DNA from: Streptomyces spectabilis
GTDB taxonomy: Bacteria; Actinomycetota; Actinomycetes; Streptomycetales; Streptomycetaceae
Length of the DNA stretch: 64,000 bases
Reading direction: 5' to 3'
Assembly: GCF_008704795.1 (NCBI RefSeq)
Contig: NZ_CP023690.1
Span: forward strand, 8,752,501-8,816,500
Shown piece after piece: positions 59,815 to 64,000 of the stretch (the first letter of the stretch is position 1; the number at the start of each line of letters is the position of its first letter). A model generated the notes under the pieces. That model had not been told where the DNA came from, made no database searches, and saw only the letters and a list, made by a program, of their open reading frames with translations. Both the position numbers and the translations under genes were made by a program.

Positions 59815-60213
59815 ATGCACGACGACAGCCTTCCCTTCGGCCTCCGCTCCCACGTGCGGCGGGGGCGGTTGGTCATCACCTTCTGGGGAGAGCTGGACAT
59901 CCACGCCACCGAGCGGCTCACCGGCAGCCTGGCCGAGCTGACCCTCACCTGCCGCCACGACGTGATCCTGGACCTGAGCGACGTGACGTTCCTGGACTGC
60001 GGCGGCCTCTCGCTGCTCTGCCAGGCGCTGGCCGCGACGCGGCGCAGGGAGCTGCGGCTCACCGTCGTTCTGGAAGACCCCTTCCATCGCAAGGTGCTGC
60101 GCCTGGCGGGCGTGGCCGACTCGTTCGACGTCGCCCTGCGGCTGAGCGACGCGCTCGCGGTCCCGCCCGGCGACCCGCACGGACACCGGCCGCCGACCCC
60201 CTCGCACGCCTGA
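59815..60213 (+). CDS. STAS-domain anti-sigma factor antagonist
   Basis: This 132-residue protein is a single STAS domain of the SpoIIAA type: ITFWGELDIHATERLTGSL, HDVILDLSDVTFLDCGGLSLL with a phosphorylatable-site region (DCGG, where the usual Ser follows Asp-x), then VADSFDVALRLSDALA. In actinobacteria such proteins release sigma factors by binding anti-sigma kinases when unphosphorylated. The usual phospho-Ser position in DxSGLG-like motifs is occupied by Cys-Gly here (FLDCGGLSLL), so regulation by phosphorylation is uncertain. GAGGGGG precedes the ATG at 59815. The stop lies inside a hairpin shared with the convergent gene. Confidence 0.88.
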   Translation: MHDDSLPFGLRSHVRRGRLVITFWGELDIHATERLTGSLAELTLTCRHDVILDLSDVTFLDCGGLSLLCQALAATRRRELRLTVVLEDPFHRKVLRLAGVADSFDVALRLSDALAVPPGDPHGHRPPTPSHA

Positions 60214-60227
60214 GCGCGGCTCAGGCG
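60207..60227. terminator. Bidirectional hairpin containing both convergent stop codons
   Basis: CGCCTGAGC pairs perfectly with GCTCAGGCG over a 3-base loop. One arm contains the TGA of the STAS gene and the other the TGA (read TCA) of the flavin monooxygenase gene. Confidence 0.8.
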
Positions 60228-61318
60228 GGCACCGGCTCCCGCTCGAGGAGCCGCACGATGTCCCGCACCGCCGCGCGCCCCGCGCGGTTCGCGCCGATGG
60301 TGCTGGCCGACGAGCCGTAGCCGACGAGGTGCACGCGCGGATCGGCGGCCGCCCGCGTGCCGTCCATGCGGATGCCGCCGCCCGGCTCGCGCAGCCGGAG
60401 CGGCGCCAGGTGGTCGACCGCCGCGCGGAACCCGGTCGCCCACAGGATGACGTCGGCCTCGACGGCGCGCCCGTCGTCCCACTCCACGCCCGTCGGCGTG
60501 ATCCGGTCGAACATCGGCAGGCGGTCGAGCACCCCGTCGGCGCGGGCCTCGCGCACCGCGTCCGTGACGGCGAGCCCGGTGACCGACACCACGCTCAGCG
60601 GCGGCAGGCCCCGGCGGACCCGGTCCTCGACCAGGGCGACGGCGGCGCGCCCGCGCCCCTCGTCGAAGGGGCCATCGGCGAACACGGGCGGCCGCCGCGT
60701 CACCCACCAGGTTTCGGCGGCGTACGGGGCGATCTCCATCAGATGCTGGGTGCCGGAGGCGCCGCCGCCCACGACGACGACGCGCTGCCCGCGGAAGGCC
60801 TCGGGGCCGGGGTAGACGGCCGTGTGCAGCTGCCGGCCGAGGAAGGTCTCCTGCCCCGGGTAGCGCGGCCAGAACGGCTTGTCCCAGGTGCCGGTCGCGT
60901 TGATCAGCGCGCGCGTCGACCACGTACCCGCAGAGGTCTCGACGAGGAGTCGGCCGCCGTCCGCCTCGCTGACGCGGCGCACGTCGACGGGGCGCCGCAC
61001 CCGCAGGTCGAAGCGGCGCTCGTAGGCGGTGAAGTACTCGCCGATGACCTCCGACGACGGGCGCGCGGGGTCGGCGCCGGTCAGCTCCATGCCCGGCAGC
61101 GCGTGCATCCCGTGCACCTTGCCGTACGTCAGTGACGGCCACCGGAACTGCCAGGCGCCGCCCGGCCGGGGCGCGTGGTCGAGCACCACGAAGTCCCGCT
61201 CCGGCTCGAACCCTCGGCGCCGCAGGTGGTGGGCGCTGGACAGGCCCGCCTGCCCCGCGCCCACGACCACCACGTCGACGTCCGTCACGCCCGCGTCTCG
61301 CACCCCGATGTCGTTCAC
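60221..61318 (-). CDS. NAD(P)/FAD-dependent flavin monooxygenase
   Basis: This 365-residue flavoprotein has an N-terminal FAD motif (VVVVGAGQAGLSSAHHLRRRG), a PGGAWQFRWPSL segment, an INATGTWDKPFWP stretch, an NADPH-binding motif (VVVVGGGASGTQHLMEIAP) and a C-terminal ILWATGFRA ATG motif. It resembles CzcO-type or small flavin monooxygenases that oxidise N, S or carbonyl groups, and is often found near metal or sulfur genes. GTG at 61318 is used; GTG at 61288 (VTDVDVVVVGAG) is nearly as good and gives a shorter leader. It converges on the STAS gene and lies downstream of the sulfonate operon on the same strand. Confidence 0.9.
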   Translation of the reverse strand: MNDIGVRDAGVTDVDVVVVGAGQAGLSSAHHLRRRGFEPERDFVVLDHAPRPGGAWQFRWPSLTYGKVHGMHALPGMELTGADPARPSSEVIGEYFTAYERRFDLRVRRPVDVRRVSEADGGRLLVETSAGTWSTRALINATGTWDKPFWPRYPGQETFLGRQLHTAVYPGPEAFRGQRVVVVGGGASGTQHLMEIAPYAAETWWVTRRPPVFADGPFDEGRGRAAVALVEDRVRRGLPPLSVVSVTGLAVTDAVREARADGVLDRLPMFDRITPTGVEWDDGRAVEADVILWATGFRAAVDHLAPLRLREPGGGIRMDGTRAAADPRVHLVGYGSSASTIGANRAGRAAVRDIVRLLEREPVPA

Positions 61319-61398
61319 GTTTCTACTAACTCTGGCCGGGGCCTGGATCTTCCCGTACGACGGACCGGAGATCGTCACCGCCCCCCAGGAGGTAGACC

Positions 61399-61482
61399 GT
61401 GCCGCGGACCGTCGCCGTCCACGAGGGCACCTTCGAGGCCAAGAAGGAGCAGTACCGGGTCCTCCGCGCCCTGCGCGACTGA
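61399..61482 (+). CDS. Possible 27-residue peptide gene with strong ribosome site
   Basis: GTG at 61399 is preceded by an excellent AGGAGG with six-base spacing and opens a frame of 27 residues, starting VPRTVAVHEGTFEAKKEQYR. It lies on the plus strand between two minus-strand genes. It does not resemble the Cys-ending leader peptides known near actinobacterial sulfur operons. It may be a real microprotein, a remnant of a longer gene, or chance. Confidence 0.35.
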   Translation: MPRTVAVHEGTFEAKKEQYRVLRALRD

Positions 61483-61505
61483 CCCGGCAGCACCTCCGCC
61501 GCGGG

Positions 61506-62714
61506 TCAGCGGCCCCCGGACACCAGGAGCGGCGCCCCGCCCGGCGCCGACGCCGGGCGGCCGTTCACGGCCGGGACCGCCGCCAGGGGCGAGGCGGGGA
61601 CGCGGGGGAGCAGGCCGCGCGCCGCCAGGTCGGGGATGACGCCCTCGCCGAACCAGTACGCCTCCTCCAGATGCGGATAGCCGGAGAGAACGAAGTGCTC
61701 GACGCCGAGCGCGTGGTACTCCTCGATGCGGTCGGCGACCTCCGCGTGGCTGCCCACGAGCGCGGTGCCCGCGCCGCCGCGCACCAGGCCGACGCCCGCC
61801 CACAGGTTGGGCGCCACCACCAGGTCGTCGCGGGAGCCGCCGTGCAGCGCGAGCATGCGCTGCTGGCCCACGGACTCGCTGCGGCCGAGCGCCTCCTGCG
61901 CGGCGGCCACGGTGTCCGCGTCGAGGTCGTCGAGCAGGCGGTGCGCGGTGGCCCACGCCTCCTTCGGCGAGTCGCGGGAGATGGTGTGCAGGCGGATGCC
62001 GAAGCGGACCGTGCGCCCCTCCGCCGCCGCGAGACCACGGATCCAGTCGATCTTCTGTTTCACCTGCTCGGGCGGCTCGCCCCAGGTCAGATAGACATCG
62101 CTGTGGCGCGCCGCGACCGGGCCCGCCGCGGCCGACGAGCCGCCGAAGAAGATCTCCGGCAGCGGGTCCGGCGGCAGCGCGGTGAGCCCGCCCTCGACCT
62201 GGTAGTGCGTACCGTCGAAGTCGTACGGCCTGCCGCTCCACACCCCGCGCACCACCGAGAGGAACTCGTCGGTGCGGGCGTAGCGGCGGTCGTGGTCCAA
62301 GTGGTCGCCGAAGCGCCGCTGTTCGGTCGAGTCGCCGCCGGTCACCACGTTCAGGAGCAGCCGGCCGCGCGTGATGCGCTGGTACGTCGCCGCCATCTGC
62401 GCGGCGAGCACGGGGGAGAGGACCCCCGGCCGGAACGCGACCAGGAACTTCAGGCGCTCGGTGTGTTGGGCGAGCGCGACCGTGGTCAGCCAGGCGTCCT
62501 CGCACCAGGTGCCGGTCGGCGTGAGCACGGCCTCGAAGCCGAGCTGCTCGGCGGCCTTGGCGATCTGGGCCAGGTACTCGATGTCGGGGGCCCGGACGCC
62601 GCTCACCGGGGTGACGCGGGAGCGGGTGATGCCGCCGTCGGTGTAGGCGTGCCGGTCGACGAGGGTGCGGCCGTCGCCGCCGGTCGGCAGGAACCAGTTG
62701 AGGTGGACGGTCAT
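61506..62714 (-). CDS. ssuD: Alkanesulfonate monooxygenase (LLM-class flavin enzyme)
   Basis: This 402-residue bacterial luciferase-like enzyme uses reduced FMN and O2 to cleave alkanesulfonates to aldehyde and sulfite, feeding sulfur starvation metabolism. SsuD hallmarks are visible: NWFLPTGGDGRTL at the start, PTGTWCEDAWLTT with the conserved Cys, FRPGVLSPVLAAQMAATYQRI, LLLNVVTGGD, IFFGGSSAAAGPVAARHSDVYLTWGEPPEQV and FGIRLHTISRD. The ATG is two bases after the ssuA stop, so the genes are co-translated. No flavin reductase (ssuE) is visible in the window. Confidence 0.95.
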   Translation of the reverse strand: MTVHLNWFLPTGGDGRTLVDRHAYTDGGITRSRVTPVSGVRAPDIEYLAQIAKAAEQLGFEAVLTPTGTWCEDAWLTTVALAQHTERLKFLVAFRPGVLSPVLAAQMAATYQRITRGRLLLNVVTGGDSTEQRRFGDHLDHDRRYARTDEFLSVVRGVWSGRPYDFDGTHYQVEGGLTALPPDPLPEIFFGGSSAAAGPVAARHSDVYLTWGEPPEQVKQKIDWIRGLAAAEGRTVRFGIRLHTISRDSPKEAWATAHRLLDDLDADTVAAAQEALGRSESVGQQRMLALHGGSRDDLVVAPNLWAGVGLVRGGAGTALVGSHAEVADRIEEYHALGVEHFVLSGYPHLEEAYWFGEGVIPDLAARGLLPRVPASPLAAVPAVNGRPASAPGGAPLLVSGGR

Positions 62715-62716
62715 GG

Positions 62717-63760
62717 TCAGGACTCCTTGTACGTGCGGGGCTCGGTGGTCGAGGGCGGCAGCGAACCGTTGAAGCGGGTGTCGGTGAAGTCGCGGAAGTC
62801 GACGCGGCGCGGGATGAGCTTCAGGTCGGCGAAGGTGTCGACGATGGCCTGCTCGGTCGTGATGACGTTGCGGTCGACGGCGACCGGGACGCGCGTGCCC
62901 TGCGAGCGCTTCACCGAGTCGAGGGCGACCTCGTACGGCAGGCCCGTGTCCTTCGCCCAGACCTTCGCCCACTCCTCGGGGTGCTCGAAGACCCAGTCCT
63001 GTGCCTTGCGCAGGCGCTTGAGGTAGTCGGCGACGGCGGCGGCCTTCTTCTCGTCCTCGAGCGCGCCGGGCGCGGCCACCTGGAAGCTGAGGCCGTTGAC
63101 GAGGCCCTCGCCGTCGGTGAGGATCCGCCCCTTGCCGGCGCGCAGGACCTGCGAGGTGTACGGGTCCCACACCGCCCAGGCGTCCACCTTGCCGCCGGTG
63201 AACGCGGCGAGCGCGTCGGCGGGCTGGAGGTACTTGACGTGGACGTCCTTGACGGAGAGTCCGGCCTTCTTGAGGGAGGCGATCAACTGGTAGTGCGCGG
63301 ACGACCCCTGGGCCACGGCCACGGACCGGCCCTTGAGGTCGGCCGTGCGCCTCAGGCCCGAGTCCTTCGGCACGACGACGGCCTCGCCGTGCGCCGTGCC
63401 GTGGCTCGCGGCCACCACGGTGATCTTCGAGCCCGCGCCCGCCGCGAACACCGGCGGCGTGTTGCCGACCGCGCCGAGGTCCACGGCCTTGGCGTTGACG
63501 GCTTCGAGGAGCGGCGGGCCCGAGGTGAACGTCGACCATTTGATCTTGTACGTGAGGTCGTCCAGCTCCCCGGCGGCGCGCAGGACGGCCTCCGAACCTC
63601 CTCTCTGGTCACCGACGTTGAGGGTCAGCGACCCCTTGCCGTCCGTGGTGCCCCCGCCGAGGCCCCCGGTCGACGAACGCGCGGATGACGACCCGGAGCA
63701 GGCGGCGAGGGCCAGCGCCAGGGGAAGGAGCAGGGCGGGGGCGAGGCGTCGGCTTCGCAT
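62717..63760 (-). CDS. ssuA: Aliphatic sulfonate ABC transporter, substrate-binding lipoprotein
   Basis: This 347-residue exported lipoprotein has a signal with lipobox LAAC near residue 21 and a Ser/Gly linker. The mature part has the SsuA/TauA-type fold: LNVGDQRGGSEAVLRAAGEL, IKWSTFTSGPPLLEAVNAKAVDLGAVGNTPPVFA, KGRSVAVAQGSSAHYQLIASLKKAGL and AAFTGGKVDAWAVWDPYTS. It captures alkanesulfonates for the ABC importer. It is followed after two bases by ssuD and preceded, at 112 bases, by an ATPase gene, giving the order ssuB-ssuA-ssuD. The permease is not seen and must lie beyond the window. Confidence 0.94.
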   Translation of the reverse strand: MRSRRLAPALLLPLALALAACSGSSSARSSTGGLGGGTTDGKGSLTLNVGDQRGGSEAVLRAAGELDDLTYKIKWSTFTSGPPLLEAVNAKAVDLGAVGNTPPVFAAGAGSKITVVAASHGTAHGEAVVVPKDSGLRRTADLKGRSVAVAQGSSAHYQLIASLKKAGLSVKDVHVKYLQPADALAAFTGGKVDAWAVWDPYTSQVLRAGKGRILTDGEGLVNGLSFQVAAPGALEDEKKAAAVADYLKRLRKAQDWVFEHPEEWAKVWAKDTGLPYEVALDSVKRSQGTRVPVAVDRNVITTEQAIVDTFADLKLIPRRVDFRDFTDTRFNGSLPPSTTEPRTYKES

Positions 63761-63872
63761 GGGCAGGGGTCCGTTCTACGAGTACGTCGCGAGGACAGCG
63801 CCGGGGCGGCGCGGCCGAAGCGGCAGGGAAGGGGACGGTGCGGCGGACGGGCGCGGCCCTGGTGACGGGCGG

Positions 63873-64000
63873 TCAGGCGGCCACCGAGGAACGGGCGTCG
63901 ACGCCGAGGCGCTCCAGGAGGGAGGCGCGCAGCGCGGCGAACCGGGGGTCGGCGATGTCGCGCGGCCGCTCCAGGCCGACCGGCTGTTCGTGCGCGATGA
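63873..64000 (-). CDS. ssuB: ABC transporter ATP-binding subunit, C-terminal end (partial)
   Basis: The last 41-42 codons of a minus-strand gene are present; translation reads IAHEQPVGLERPRDIADPRF and ends in VDARSSVAA before TGA at 63873. The pattern LERPRDxADPRFAALRxxLLxxLGV is typical of the tail of aliphatic sulfonate ATPases (SsuB). The catalytic motifs lie beyond the window. Its place upstream of ssuA and ssuD supports the call. The 112-base gap to ssuA shows no clear site. Confidence 0.75.
   Translation of the reverse strand, partial: IAHEQPVGLERPRDIADPRFAALRASLLERLGVDARSSVAA

Overview
The window looks like a chromosomal segment of a Streptomyces-type actinomycete. Base composition is very GC-rich, ORFs are long and strongly biased to G/C in third codon positions, and several gene families are typical of that group: a complete conservon (sensor kinase, Roadblock, DUF742, GTPase), a DUF3516 helicase, an MHYT-domain protein, secreted M4 and S8 proteases, and Tat-exported and lipoprotein enzymes. 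No phage, insertion sequence, CRISPR array, rRNA or tRNA gene was recognised.

Bases 1-24137 are the right part of a nonribosomal peptide synthetase (NRPS) cluster. Its first gene runs in from the left edge. The visible assembly line reads: [cut module, A-Ser]-T | C-(vestigial A)-T | C-A(Thr)-T | C-A(Thr-like)-T || C-A(Ser)-T | C-A(unknown, Glu at the specificity position)-T | C-A(Gly)-N-methyltransferase-T-thioesterase. The second NRPS gene is split by two one-base homopolymer contractions near 13676-13690; this is probably an assembly error but could be a real lesion. Directly downstream, and apparently in the same operon, are a cysteate-synthase/threonine-synthase-like PLP enzyme and a thiol dioxygenase of the cupin fold. 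A 14-bp perfect hairpin follows. This sulfur pair beside an NRPS with a module that cannot activate its own substrate is the most interesting feature here: it suggests a peptide with a sulfonated or sulfinated residue, perhaps loaded in trans.

Bases 24271-30062 hold an MHYT membrane sensor, the four-gene conservon, a PPOX/F420-type flavoprotein on the other strand and a second Roadblock protein. Bases 30206-36136 hold housekeeping-like genes: a DUF6397-like protein, a TPR protein, acyl-CoA thioesterase II, a DUF3516 helicase and a membrane metal-dependent hydrolase. Bases 36281-42612 hold an MFS exporter, a 1.2-kb gene-poor stretch and a heterodimeric ABC exporter with one degenerate ATP site. 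An L,D-transpeptidase lipoprotein, a GH109-like oxidoreductase, a large FAD/Fe-S dehydrogenase, and a MarR regulator divergent from an MDR ABC exporter follow (42904-50793).

Bases 50897-56105 encode an MltG-like transglycosylase and two exported proteases, then a decayed serine-hydrolase fragment. The right end holds a FAD monooxygenase divergent from an MFS pump, a STAS protein converging on a flavin monooxygenase, and an alkanesulfonate operon (ssuB partial, ssuA, ssuD) cut by the window edge.
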